Shown here one piece after another: positions 35,671 through 44,416 of a DNA stretch of 64,000 nucleotides. Location: NCBI GenBank assembly GCA_025499705.1, contig JAFMVE010000001.1, positions 236,388-300,387 on the forward strand. Direction: 5' to 3'. Origin of the DNA: Carboxylicivirga caseinilyticus. GTDB lineage: Bacteria > Bacteroidota > Bacteroidia > Bacteroidales > Marinilabiliaceae. A program made the position numbers and the translations under genes. Numbering within the stretch: the first letter of the stretch is position 1; every line of letters starts with the position of its first letter. The notes under the pieces were generated by a model. It was not told the DNA's origin and did no database searches. It saw only the letters and a list, made by a program, of their open reading frames with translations.

Positions 35671-37275
35671 ATGAAGAATACACGTAATCAGATATTGATG
35701 CCGGTAATTTTTGCCCTGTTAGTAGTACTGGGCATTTTCATTGGCAGAAATTTTATGCCTGCACCGTCAGGTAAAGGAAATCCATTGATGATATATCCTC
35801 AAACCAGCAAATTAGATGCGTTGATGGATCATATTGTGAATGAATATGTAGATACGGTTGATCGCGAAGCCATTGAAGAATCAATTATACCTGAAATCTT
35901 AAAGGAACTGGACCCGCATACTGTTTATATTCCTGCTAAAGATTTACTCAAAGTTAATGAAGAGTTGCAGGGGAATTTTGGAGGTATTGGTGTGCAGTTT
36001 AGTATGCAGGATGATACGGTATTGGTAATTAGTGTTATTTCAGGCGGTCCCTCTGAGAAAGTGGGTCTGTTACCAGGTGATCGCATTGTAATGGTTGATG
36101 ATTCAATTATTGCAGGCAAAAATATCGACAGCAATGAAGTAATGAAACGTCTCCGGGGTGAGATGGGAACCCAGGTGAAAGTTGGGGTGGTTCGTCGTCC
36201 AAGTGCAGAAATAATACCTTATACCATTACTCGTGGAAGCATTCCGATGTATAGTGTGGATGTGAGTTATATGGTTGAGGATAATATTGGATATATTAAA
36301 GTGGATCGTTTTGCACAAACAACATATCAGGAATTTTTAACCGCTTTGGCTAAGTTGAAGGCAAATAAGTGTGAAAAGATAATTGTTGACATGCGCGGAA
36401 ATTCAGGTGGTTTGCTTGATATTGCCATTCAGATGTGTAACGAGTTTTTAGCCTCCAAGGAACTGATCGTTTATACTGAGGGTAAATCACAGCCTCGTCA
36501 GGATGTTTATGCGAATGGTGCCGGATCTTGTCAGGATACCAAAGTGATTGTATTAATTGATGAATTTTCTGCTTCGGCAAGTGAGATTTTCGCAGGTGCA
36601 ATTCAGGATAATGACCGAGGCCTGGTAGTAGGTCGCCGTTCATTTGGTAAAGGATTGGTACAGCAGCAAATACCATTGCCCGATGGCTCAGCTCTTCGTT
36701 TGACCGTTGCACGTTATTATACACCAAGTGGACGTTGTATTCAAAAACCGTATGATAATGGTATAGAGGATTATTATCATGATTTTTATAATAGACTGCA
36801 GCATGGCGAATTATTTAATAAAGACAGTATCGAATTCGACGAATCCTTAGCCTTTAAGACCAAAACAGGACGTACCGTATACGGCGGTGGTGGTATTATG
36901 CCTGATGTGTTTGTTCCTCGTGATACAACTGTTATAACCGACTACTTTGTCAGCTTGCGTTCGAACGGAATTATTTATAGATATGCTTTACAGTATTCTG
37001 ATAATCACCGTCAGGAATTGGAACAATTAAGAACGGCTGCTGCAATAAGCAAAAAGCTGGAAAGCAATGGTATGATGGCTGATTTTCTTGCCTATGCAAA
37101 AGATAAAGGCGTTAAGTTCAATAAAGAGCAGTTCGAGATCTCAAAAGTTTTGATTAAGCAGGAGATTAAAGCTTATATTGCCCGAAATATTATTGATAAT
37201 GAAGGCTTCTACCCAATTATTCACGAAGTAGATGAGGTGTTTATTAAAGCACTGGAAGAAGCGAGAAACTTATAG
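35671..37275 (+). CDS. C-terminal processing serine protease (S41) with PDZ domain
   Basis: 534 aa. N-terminal signal anchor (about 8-25), a helical region, a PDZ domain (about 95-185, with GPSEKVGLLPGDRIV), then the S41 catalytic domain with the Ser in SASASEIFAGA and the Lys in RRSFGKGLVQQ (Ser-Lys dyad). The C-terminal 130 residues are helical. It processes or degrades periplasmic proteins with exposed C-termini. Second gene of an operon with the dCMP deaminase, ending at a strong terminator. Confidence 0.94.
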   Translation: MKNTRNQILMPVIFALLVVLGIFIGRNFMPAPSGKGNPLMIYPQTSKLDALMDHIVNEYVDTVDREAIEESIIPEILKELDPHTVYIPAKDLLKVNEELQGNFGGIGVQFSMQDDTVLVISVISGGPSEKVGLLPGDRIVMVDDSIIAGKNIDSNEVMKRLRGEMGTQVKVGVVRRPSAEIIPYTITRGSIPMYSVDVSYMVEDNIGYIKVDRFAQTTYQEFLTALAKLKANKCEKIIVDMRGNSGGLLDIAIQMCNEFLASKELIVYTEGKSQPRQDVYANGAGSCQDTKVIVLIDEFSASASEIFAGAIQDNDRGLVVGRRSFGKGLVQQQIPLPDGSALRLTVARYYTPSGRCIQKPYDNGIEDYYHDFYNRLQHGELFNKDSIEFDESLAFKTKTGRTVYGGGGIMPDVFVPRDTTVITDYFVSLRSNGIIYRYALQYSDNHRQELEQLRTAAAISKKLESNGMMADFLAYAKDKGVKFNKEQFEISKVLIKQEIKAYIARNIIDNEGFYPIIHEVDEVFIKALEEARNL

Positions 37276-37296
37276 AAGAACTATTGTTCTCTGTGG

Positions 37297-37330
37297 ACCC
37301 TGTTTTCTCTGAAGACAGGGTTTTTTATTT
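37297..37330 (+). terminator. Intrinsic terminator after the S41 protease
   Basis: Seven-bp stem (ACCCTGT at 37297-37303 with ACAGGGT at 37315-37321), 11-nt loop, then a run of six T. Confidence 0.87.
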
Positions 37331-37561
37331 TATGATATCGTTGTAAACTATATCTGTCTGAAAGGTTAATTTTTTTATTTTCATAACCTTTTGAACAAGT
37401 GGTTGTTGAAAAATTAATTTTGGGATAATTTGTAGATAGTGTAACATTATTTATTTTGTAGCAGTTAAAAACATTGTCTTAGTTGGGGGATTGAGAAATT
37501 TTAAGACAATTGAGTGGGACCAGTAGTTGCTTTTCAGGGGGCTACACAACAAAACTAGAGA

Positions 37562-38434
37562 ATGAGAATTGCATTTTGGGTAATTGCAATGATTGCTTTG
37601 TGGGGACAAACAATCGTTGGACAAATGGATAATAAACCTTTTAAGTTAAGATCACTCAGTGGAGACACTGTATTTTTAAAGCCAAATCTTGATACTCATT
37701 TGGAGCTAAGATTGGATGATCATATAAAAATAGAACCTCAATTTGATTGGGATTATCAAATGCCCAAAGCATACCAGTTTACAACATCAAATCAAATCAG
37801 AAAGTCTTTGATTGCTCCAGCTTTGTTGTTAAGCGTTGGATTGTATTCGGGAAGTGCCGAAAATACATATTCAGGCATTGGCAAGCACACCATTAATAAT
37901 AATATACAAGAAGAATTTGCTGGTTTTCACTCGTCAGTTGATGATTATTTGCAATGGGGGCCAATAGCAATGGCCTACGGATTACAATCATTCGGTTTGA
38001 GAGGGAAACATGATACATGGACCAGTACAAAACTTCTGATCAAATCTGAGCTTTTAACTGCTGCCGTGGTAAGGGTATTAAAAGAAACTACCAACAATGT
38101 TCGGCCTGATGGTAAGGGTGAAGCTTCATTTCCTTCAGGACATACAAGTCAGGCTTTTGTTGCAGCAACCTTTCTGCACCGCGAATATGGCCATATCAGT
38201 CCTTTTTACAGTATTGCAGGTTATACTATGGCAGCAACAGTAGGCACTATGCGAATGTTAAATCAACGTCACTGGTTTAACGATGTTACCGTAGGAGCGG
38301 CCATGGGAATTGCATTTACAAATTTGGTTTACTGGCAATACGACAGGAGACAATCGAAAAAGAAACACAATGTGACAGCATTTCCTGCAATAACTGACAA
38401 AGGAGCAGCTGTAGCCATGCTGGTTCAGTTTTAG
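37562..38434 (+). CDS. PAP2-family phosphatase, exported
   Basis: 290 aa with a signal peptide (cleavage near VGQMD). The three PAP2 phosphatase motifs are complete: KETTNNVRP, FPSGHTSQ and RMLNQRHWFNDV (catalytic His in the third). An N-terminal module of about 75 residues precedes it, and few strong TM helices are seen. This suggests a periplasmic or membrane-associated acid phosphatase acting on lipid or isoprenoid phosphates; it could, for example, act on lipid A or undecaprenyl pyrophosphate (inference). About 230 bp without a gene lie between the preceding terminator and the start; only imperfect promoter matches are seen there. Confidence 0.88.
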   Translation: MRIAFWVIAMIALWGQTIVGQMDNKPFKLRSLSGDTVFLKPNLDTHLELRLDDHIKIEPQFDWDYQMPKAYQFTTSNQIRKSLIAPALLLSVGLYSGSAENTYSGIGKHTINNNIQEEFAGFHSSVDDYLQWGPIAMAYGLQSFGLRGKHDTWTSTKLLIKSELLTAAVVRVLKETTNNVRPDGKGEASFPSGHTSQAFVAATFLHREYGHISPFYSIAGYTMAATVGTMRMLNQRHWFNDVTVGAAMGIAFTNLVYWQYDRRQSKKKHNVTAFPAITDKGAAVAMLVQF

Positions 38435-38459
38435 CATGGTAATTGATGTTTAAAAGGCC

Positions 38460-38467
38460 TATATTTG
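38460..38467 (+). promoter_or_regulatory. Promoter -7 element of the DUF4834 gene
   Basis: TATATTTG matches TAnnTTTG and overlaps an in-frame TTG at 38465, so the ATG at 38483 is preferred. Confidence 0.6.
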
Positions 38468-38482
38468 TTAAAACACTCTATT

Positions 38483-38749
38483 ATGATTGTAGGCCTTATT
38501 AGAACCATTTTCTATATTGTAGTTTTCTATTATTTATTCAAGTTTATTGGACAGTTGGTTATGCCTTTTTTTCTGAAAAAAGGTTTTGAACGAATGCAGA
38601 AACAGCAGGATAATGCTGCCAATAATTTCCGTCAGGAAGCAAAAAGAAAAGAAGGTACTGTTACTATTCAGAAAAACACAAACTCCAAGACAGATTCACA
38701 TATTGAAGATAATCAAGGTGAATATGTAGATTTTGAAGATGTAAAATAA
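38483..38749 (+). CDS. DUF4834-like small membrane protein
   Basis: 88 aa. One N-terminal TM helix (about 2-27) with the segment IGQLVMPFFLKKGFERMQKQ, followed by a charged cytoplasmic tail ending EGEYVDFEDVK-like (NQGEYVDFEDVK). This helix-plus-acidic-tail pattern fits DUF4834, a Bacteroidota family of unknown function. Start chosen downstream of the overlapping promoter. Its stop lies 2 bp from the end of the convergent anti-sigma-like gene. Confidence 0.78.
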   Translation: MIVGLIRTIFYIVVFYYLFKFIGQLVMPFFLKKGFERMQKQQDNAANNFRQEAKRKEGTVTIQKNTNSKTDSHIEDNQGEYVDFEDVK

Positions 38750-38751
38750 TA

Positions 38752-39819
38752 TTATTGAGCGTTCCGTTTAACTGACAGGTTATTCCCTTGTAAATTATAT
38801 CCAATCAGTTTCCCGTCTTCATTGTAATATTTATCCAGACTTACTGCATCCTTAGAAAAGAAGTTCAGAACTTTAACACCGCTCTCAACTAAAGCCAGGT
38901 TTTTAGCCGGTATGGCATCATCTTTTTCAATTACCTGGTATATATCAGCCAATTCCCGACTAAGTATATTGTTTGACATATATTGTGGCATCATCACATT
39001 GAGTGCGAGTTCGTAGCCATTAACAGGTTCAACATCTCCGACATGTATCTCTTGCAGAGCAATTAATTTCTTTGCCTTAGGTGTTTCTATTCTCTCTTTT
39101 TGAATTGAGCCCTGTTTTTTACTTTCTTGGTTATTTACTCCCATCGGATCTTTTGCAATTTGCATCACACTATCCTTCGAAGGAGGACTTTTTATAATTA
39201 CAGTCTTATTTCCAATGGTAGGATCTGTCTTGGCTAATAAAGTATTATCTGTGTTTTCTGTTTCCGTTAACTTATCTCCATCAGCAATAACTGTTGTTGC
39301 ATCTTTGGTGAATTGTTTAGGAGTAAACCAGATGGCCGAGGCAATTAATAAAACAGCTATTACGGCAGCAACCTGCTGTATCCTAAGTTGACTAAACTGA
39401 TTGATAAAAACAAATCGTTTAATTTTTGACTTTGAGCTATAATGGATTAAAAAATCTGGTTTAAGGAAACTGACAGCAAACAATTTGCGCTCTGCTTCTC
39501 GATTTGATTCATCGGGCTCTAATAGAATCTGTTCCTCTTTTTCAATGTTGGTTAATCCTTCTTCCTGTTCTTTTATGTATAAGTAATCAATAGGTGCTAA
39601 TTCATATTCGTCAGCAACATGTTTCTTTAAAGAGGACTTATCAAATTTGTTAACAGGCATGGCATTAGGTAAAACAAGATCCATGCTAACGTCAAGATCT
39701 TCTTTCAGCTCTGGGTTACTATCCAGGAAAGAAAGCAATAGAGATTTATCCTCAGGGCTGATTGTTCCCTCGAGATAATCAAGTATATATGCTTCGTAAT
39801 TGTTGATATCAATTTTCAT
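38752..39819 (-). CDS. Putative anti-sigma factor, single TM
   Basis: 355 aa. The N-terminal region (about 1-60: ILDYLEGTISPEDK, LLSFLDSNPELKEDLD) resembles the N-terminal part of Bacteroidota anti-sigma factors. One TM helix lies at about 150-168 (VAAVIAVLLIASAIWF), with a long periplasmic C-terminal half. It follows the ECF sigma gene by 11 bp, the usual order for a sigma/anti-sigma pair. No zinc-binding HxxxCxxC motif is seen, so the call rests on topology and context. Confidence 0.72.
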   Translation of the reverse strand: MKIDINNYEAYILDYLEGTISPEDKSLLLSFLDSNPELKEDLDVSMDLVLPNAMPVNKFDKSSLKKHVADEYELAPIDYLYIKEQEEGLTNIEKEEQILLEPDESNREAERKLFAVSFLKPDFLIHYSSKSKIKRFVFINQFSQLRIQQVAAVIAVLLIASAIWFTPKQFTKDATTVIADGDKLTETENTDNTLLAKTDPTIGNKTVIIKSPPSKDSVMQIAKDPMGVNNQESKKQGSIQKERIETPKAKKLIALQEIHVGDVEPVNGYELALNVMMPQYMSNNILSRELADIYQVIEKDDAIPAKNLALVESGVKVLNFFSKDAVSLDKYYNEDGKLIGYNLQGNNLSVKRNAQ

Positions 39820-39830
39820 AATCCCTCCTT

Positions 39831-40316
39831 TTAAACCACAACTTCCATTTTTCCAATATAATCTTTCAGAAACTTACGCGCTCTGAAGATATACACTTTC
39901 ACCTGCGATTCCGTTAGCTTGGTTAAATCTCCTATTTCTTTGTAAGAGTATCCTTCGTAATCGCGGAGCATCACAACCATCTTTTGTATATCAGGTAAAC
40001 GATCAACTGCCTGATGCAGTACTTCGTTTAAATCACTGTAGCCGTCGGAAAAAGAGTGTCTGTTGTCGTCTACTTCTTCCCATCGGGCTTGTTTTTTTTC
40101 TCGTCGGGTAAGGTCAATTAATGTATGATAGGCTGTTGAGAAAAGATAACTTTTAACTTTTTCATAATTTACCTCGGAGTGTTTTTTCCATAACTTCTCG
40201 TAGGTATCCTGCACAATGTCTTTTGCTTTGTCCTCATCTTTTATATTCTTGAGAACAAAGCGATAGACTCCGTCGGAGTATAGATCTACAGCCTGATTAA
40301 ATTCTTTAACATTCAT
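39831..40316 (-). CDS. ECF-type RNA polymerase sigma factor
   Basis: 161 aa, sigma-70 regions 2 and 4 only. Region 2: DKAKDIVQDTYEKLWKKH (about 29-46) and YLFSTAYHTLIDLTRR (about 58-73). Region 4: LPDIQKMVVMLRDYEGYSYK then EIGDLTKLTESQVKVYIFRA helix-turn-helix. It is probably held at the membrane by the product of the following gene. No TAnnTTTG element was found just upstream, so it may drive its own transcription from an alternative promoter (inference). Confidence 0.93.
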   Translation of the reverse strand: MNVKEFNQAVDLYSDGVYRFVLKNIKDEDKAKDIVQDTYEKLWKKHSEVNYEKVKSYLFSTAYHTLIDLTRREKKQARWEEVDDNRHSFSDGYSDLNEVLHQAVDRLPDIQKMVVMLRDYEGYSYKEIGDLTKLTESQVKVYIFRARKFLKDYIGKMEVVV

Positions 40317-40381
40317 ACTTTTGTCATCAAAAGACAGTGGTGTGACGCACCCGTTTTACGAAATGTTACAGCCCCATGAAA

Positions 40382-40648
40382 TTATTTTATTTTAAACCGA
40401 TCAAAGCCATAAAACGGAATGTTACTGATAAGAAAAGTGTCGACCCTTGAAAAGTTAGGTCCTTTCTTGCATTCATTCAGAAAAAGGTGAAGATTTTCAC
40501 TTTCTCCTTCCGCATCTATTTCAACTCTGCCATCCGACAGATTTTGTACATAGCCTCTAATACTGTGCTGCTTTGCACCATTAGCTACATAATATCTGAA
40601 ACCTACTCCCTGAACCCTTCCACCAACAATCACTTTAACGCGTTTCAT
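40382..40648 (-). CDS. acyP: Acylphosphatase
   Basis: Small enzyme hydrolysing acyl phosphates such as carbamoyl- or acetyl-phosphate. 88 aa. It has the phosphate-binding loop GRVQGVGFRYYV (catalytic Arg) and YVQNLSDGRVEI (catalytic Asn). The start at 40648 is chosen because a GGAGG Shine-Dalgarno-like sequence lies 8 nt upstream and family members begin with this K-x-V-x-G-R-V pattern. An ATG five codons further upstream (40663) is less likely. Confidence 0.93.
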   Translation of the reverse strand: MKRVKVIVGGRVQGVGFRYYVANGAKQHSIRGYVQNLSDGRVEIDAEGESENLHLFLNECKKGPNFSRVDTFLISNIPFYGFDRFKIK

Positions 40649-40656
40649 ATTTCCGT

Positions 40657-40661
40657 CCTCC
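40657..40661 (-). promoter_or_regulatory. Shine-Dalgarno-like site setting the acyP start
   Basis: GGAGG on the minus strand, 8 nt before the ATG at 40648. Such sites are rare in this window, where most starts have none. Confidence 0.6.
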
Positions 40662-40731
40662 ATAAGTGTAAATTTATAAAACCCTTATTTAGAAGGAAAG
40701 AGTTATCAGATAAAATTTTTAATGATTAGCT

Positions 40732-41307
40732 TTAATCTTCAATTTTTAAATCGTATTTACCAAGTAAACCGGGTAACCCTCTGACCGAAAAACGAGCCTT
40801 TTTAAGCTTGTTGTTATCCGGATCTATGATGAACCCATATGAAGATGAAAGATCGGTTTTTTCAAGGTTTGTATGGTCAAATATTGCACCTTCTAAATTA
40901 CATTCCTGGAAGATAGAATTTGAAATGTCTGTTTCTGAAAAATCAACTTCTAAAAGATGGCACTTTCTGAAGACTGTTTTTTTCATTTTTCGTTGATAGA
41001 AAGACGCAAGGTTGAGTTGACAATTCTCGAATTGAACAGAAAACATGTATGAATGACATTGATCGAATTGTAAGCCCAGTAATTTGCAGTTTTTGAACCG
41101 AACATTACTAAAGGCTGTATTATTCAGTTTTGATGTACTCAGATCACAATTTTGAAACTGACAATCTACAAATGTAAAATCAGACAGATCGAGTGATGAA
41201 AGACGACAATTAATGAATTCGCAATTTTCATATTCACCTTTTGTGAAAGTTTCATTGGTAAATTCAGTTCCAGAAAATTCTTCTTCTTCAAAATACGCTC
41301 TAATCAT
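40732..41307 (-). CDS. Pentapeptide-repeat protein
   Basis: 191 aa consisting almost wholly of A(D/N)LXX-type pentapeptide repeats, for example FINCRLSSLDLSDFTFVDCQ and CHLLEVDFSETDISNSIF, which should fold as a right-handed quadrilateral beta helix. A change near residue 80-95 (CHSYMFSV) resembles the hinge of Qnr-type proteins, which mimic DNA and protect gyrase. Whether this one binds gyrase cannot be told from sequence. It lies downstream of the KamA-like gene's terminator and upstream of acyP. Confidence 0.9.
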   Translation of the reverse strand: MIRAYFEEEEFSGTEFTNETFTKGEYENCEFINCRLSSLDLSDFTFVDCQFQNCDLSTSKLNNTAFSNVRFKNCKLLGLQFDQCHSYMFSVQFENCQLNLASFYQRKMKKTVFRKCHLLEVDFSETDISNSIFQECNLEGAIFDHTNLEKTDLSSSYGFIIDPDNNKLKKARFSVRGLPGLLGKYDLKIED

Positions 41308-41340
41308 TGTCTTATCTGTAAAAAAATGGATGGTGAAGAT

Positions 41341-41380
41341 ATAAAAAATAAAGGCGGTAACCGTTTTATCTGCTACCGCC
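41341..41380 (-). terminator. Intrinsic terminator after the KamA-like gene
   Basis: Seven-bp stem (41353-41359 with 41374-41380, GGCGGTA/TACCGCC), followed on the minus strand by a T-rich tail. Confidence 0.82.
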
Positions 41381-41404
41381 CGTGTATTTAGAGATGATAA
41401 TTGT

Positions 41405-42709
41405 TTATCCTAAGAACATATCAGAAAGTTCTTCTTCAAAAAAGAATTCTTCCTGGTTAAAGGCTGGCTTAAGATCATCCATCCAAAGAGCCTTGGCGCT
41501 GTATTTAGCAAAAAACGGACGAGCTACCCAGTTGCTGTTTCTGCCTTGAATAAACTCCAGAACAAAGCTTTTTTCGCCTTTTACCTCGGTTATACCAATA
41601 ATTCGAACTTTACCGGGAGTACAAGACATGCTTGGTCCCCTTACTGTGCGACATATGCCGCTAACTCTGGTATAAGCCTTCTGGAAAATCTCCCAGGCGT
41701 CAGCAAGAGTAACACCAAAATATTTTTGTGCGCCTGTATCACGTGCAATAAACATGTAATATGGAATTAATCCAAGCTGAACCTGTTTTTGCCACATTTT
41801 AGACCAAATCTCAGGTTTTGCGTTGATGTTATTCAACAATGGCGATTGAGTTCTGATTTGCGCTCCTGTAGCCCTGATTTTTTTAATTGCGTTCTGAACT
41901 GTTTCTGTTTCCAACTCGCGGTAGTGATTGAAATGAGCCATAAATGCAAGTGAGAGACCTGCGTCAGTAACTTTTTTGAATGCATTTAATACTACTTCAG
42001 CATCTTCATCGGTAAGATAACGATATGGCCAGAAACCAAGAGTTTTAGATCCAATGCGAATATTTCGTAAATGAGGTATATTGGCTTCGATAAGGGAAGT
42101 CAGGTAATGATCGATGATCTTACCTTTCATCACCATTGGATCTCCGCCGGTAATCAAAACATCGGTTATCTCAGTATGTTCCTTTAAATAGGCTATTACA
42201 GATTCAATTTCCTTCATGGCAAACTTCATTTCGTCCATGTTGGTAAATTGAGGCCAACGAAAACAGAAGGTACAATAAGCATGACAGGTCTGCCCTTGAG
42301 CAGGGAAAAACAGCATGGTCTCGTTGTATTTGTGCTGAACGCCGGTTAGTTTTACACCATTAAGCTCAGGAACATTATATTCGAGCTGTCCTGCAGGGTG
42401 TGGATTTAGTTTTTCTCTTATAATATTTGCTTCTTCCTTTATGGTTGCTTTATCGGCATTGCTTTTAATAAGTTTTGCCATGTGGTTGAAATCTGCTTCA
42501 TCCAACATGTTTTTTTGAGGAAAGTTCAAAATGAATATTGGGTCTTCCTTATAGTTATCCCAATCTATCAATTCGTCAACAACATAATTGTTTGTTTTGA
42601 AAGGAAGAACAGATCCAACTACTTCAATGTTAAACTTATCCTCTTCAGAAAGTTTATCAATCTGTGGAATTTGTCGATAATTATGCAGCGCATAAATTTG
42701 ATACCTCAT
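41405..42709 (-). CDS. KamA-family radical SAM protein
   Basis: 434 aa, related to lysine 2,3-aminomutase. The radical SAM cluster motif is CxxxCxxC at C142, C146 and C149 (TCHAYCTFCF). DVLITGGDPMVM is the SAM-contacting GGE/GGD motif. The PLP-lysine motif PGGGGK of true aminomutases is not seen; instead the corresponding region reads GPSMSCTPGKVRIIG. So the reaction may not be lysine amino-group migration. Single gene with a good promoter about 155 bp upstream and its own terminator, giving a long 5' leader. Confidence 0.85.
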   Translation of the reverse strand: MRYQIYALHNYRQIPQIDKLSEEDKFNIEVVGSVLPFKTNNYVVDELIDWDNYKEDPIFILNFPQKNMLDEADFNHMAKLIKSNADKATIKEEANIIREKLNPHPAGQLEYNVPELNGVKLTGVQHKYNETMLFFPAQGQTCHAYCTFCFRWPQFTNMDEMKFAMKEIESVIAYLKEHTEITDVLITGGDPMVMKGKIIDHYLTSLIEANIPHLRNIRIGSKTLGFWPYRYLTDEDAEVVLNAFKKVTDAGLSLAFMAHFNHYRELETETVQNAIKKIRATGAQIRTQSPLLNNINAKPEIWSKMWQKQVQLGLIPYYMFIARDTGAQKYFGVTLADAWEIFQKAYTRVSGICRTVRGPSMSCTPGKVRIIGITEVKGEKSFVLEFIQGRNSNWVARPFFAKYSAKALWMDDLKPAFNQEEFFFEEELSDMFLG

Positions 42710-42862
42710 AGGCCTAACTACTTTTTATGATGATTCGGCAAAAAGCTCGAAATATTCATCGGTTTATAATAATCGGGCTTGATCGTAAATGATTATAACA
42801 ATCGAAAAAACATGTGTTTAGCCCAATGATGAGACTCTTATTTGCAACAAAAAAGAGTGCTG

Positions 42863-42893
42863 CAAAAGTAGTTCAAATAAAAGTTATTTCAAA
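42863..42893 (-). promoter_or_regulatory. Promoter of the KamA-like gene with long leader
   Basis: On the minus strand a -33 TTTG (42890-42893) and a -7 TACTTTTG (42863-42870) are separated by 19 bp, the best two-part match to the Bacteroidota promoter in the window. The 5' leader would be about 147 nt. Confidence 0.65.
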
Positions 42894-42997
42894 GTCAATT
42901 AGTCTAAAACTATTAGTTAATATAAGTTACTGAAAAACAAATGAATAGTCAAGGTAATCAAGGTGTTTTAACAGGCAATGCTTACGATTAACAAAGA

Positions 42998-44416
42998 TTA
43001 ACGTATCAATTCGTTACGATTGGTATCAAGCTTCAAAAATACAAACAGAAGCAATGTAAAACCCCATAATGAAGACCCTCCATAGCTAAAAAATGGCAAA
43101 GGAATACCAATAACGGGAGCTAACCCTATAGTCATGCCCATGTTTATGGCAAAATGAAAGAAAAAGATGGCCGCAACACCATAGCCATATACCCGGCTAA
43201 ATGTTGAATGTTGTTGTTCGGCAAGATAAATAAGGCGGAGGAACAAAGCCAAAAACAATATAACCACAGATATAGATCCAACGAATCCCCATTCCTCACC
43301 AACTGTACAGAAGATGAAGTCAGTAGATTGTTCAGGTACAAAGTCAAATTTGGTTTGTGTACCCTCTAAAAACCCTTTGCCCATAAAACCACCAGAACCA
43401 ATTGCAATCTTCGACTGGGTTAAATTCCATCCAGCACCCAAAGGATCTGATTCCAAACCAAGAACTACATTAATACGGGTTCGCTGATATTCTGAAAGTA
43501 CCGATTCAAAGAAATAATCGGCTGATAAGGTTAATATAATTGCACTCCATAAAATAAGGATGTAAACAGGCAGTTTTTTCAGTCGTCTTTTTACAAATGA
43601 GGTAGCCAATAAAAAGATAGATGCACCTAATAATCCAGGTAGGAGAATTAATTCGGTCTGCCAGTCTTTTTCAAGAACTCGTCTTAATAAATAACCCAGA
43701 CCAAATGCAATAAGTATAATTAAAGCCGGTTTTATAAGTTCGTTACGCAAGCCTTTCAAATATAGTACAGCAAATACTCCAAAGGCAATTAATCCAATTA
43801 TAGTTGAATTGGGTACCATTAAAGTTAGTGTTGTAACTATTGCTGCTATCAGTCCAAAAACAAGAAAGTAAGGAGAGAGTCCTTCGCGGTAAAAAACAAG
43901 GATGAAGACCGCAAATACAAGGGCTGAACCGGTATCATTTTGTAAGATAATAATGAGCATTGGTAGCAATATGATGCCTGCAACCTTTAATAGATCACTT
44001 ACTTTATCGAAAGAAAACCCATAGCGACTAATTGCCCTGGAAACAGCCAGAGTAGTGGATAGCTTACATAATTCAACCGGTTGAAAACGAACAGGGCCTA
44101 TTTCAAACCACGATTTAGCTCCGTTGACTTCCTTACCTAATAATAATACCAGGATGAGTAAAAAAATGGTGATACCATAAAAAATGTAGGAGAATTCAAC
44201 ATAAAACTTACTGTCAGTTATTAAGATAACTCCAATAAAAAACAGTGAAAATCCAATCCACATTAATTGTTTAAAATACTCAAACTTAGTATCGAAAAAT
44301 ACAGGATTCTCAGGGTTAAAATTGGCGGCATAAATATTTAGCCATCCAAAACCCACCAATAGCGCATAAAGTAACACTACTACCCAATCTATTTTCTTAG
44401 TTTGACTATTTGGCAT
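42998..44416 (-). CDS. rodA: Rod-shape determining protein RodA (SEDS glycosyltransferase)
   Basis: SEDS-family peptidoglycan polymerase of the elongasome, partner of PBP2. 472 aa with about 12 or more TM helices; GLAPVIGIPLPFFSYGGSS is the SEDS signature near the C-terminus. It is about 100 aa longer than E. coli RodA because of an extra hydrophobic insertion at about 230-310, as in other Bacteroidota. The ATG at 44416 is used: it overlaps the mrdA end by 11 bp, and a more upstream in-frame start (44482) would add an atypical 22 residues lying within mrdA. Confidence 0.94.
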   Translation of the reverse strand: MPNSQTKKIDWVVVLLYALLVGFGWLNIYAANFNPENPVFFDTKFEYFKQLMWIGFSLFFIGVILITDSKFYVEFSYIFYGITIFLLILVLLLGKEVNGAKSWFEIGPVRFQPVELCKLSTTLAVSRAISRYGFSFDKVSDLLKVAGIILLPMLIIILQNDTGSALVFAVFILVFYREGLSPYFLVFGLIAAIVTTLTLMVPNSTIIGLIAFGVFAVLYLKGLRNELIKPALIILIAFGLGYLLRRVLEKDWQTELILLPGLLGASIFLLATSFVKRRLKKLPVYILILWSAIILTLSADYFFESVLSEYQRTRINVVLGLESDPLGAGWNLTQSKIAIGSGGFMGKGFLEGTQTKFDFVPEQSTDFIFCTVGEEWGFVGSISVVILFLALFLRLIYLAEQQHSTFSRVYGYGVAAIFFFHFAINMGMTIGLAPVIGIPLPFFSYGGSSLWGFTLLLFVFLKLDTNRNELIR

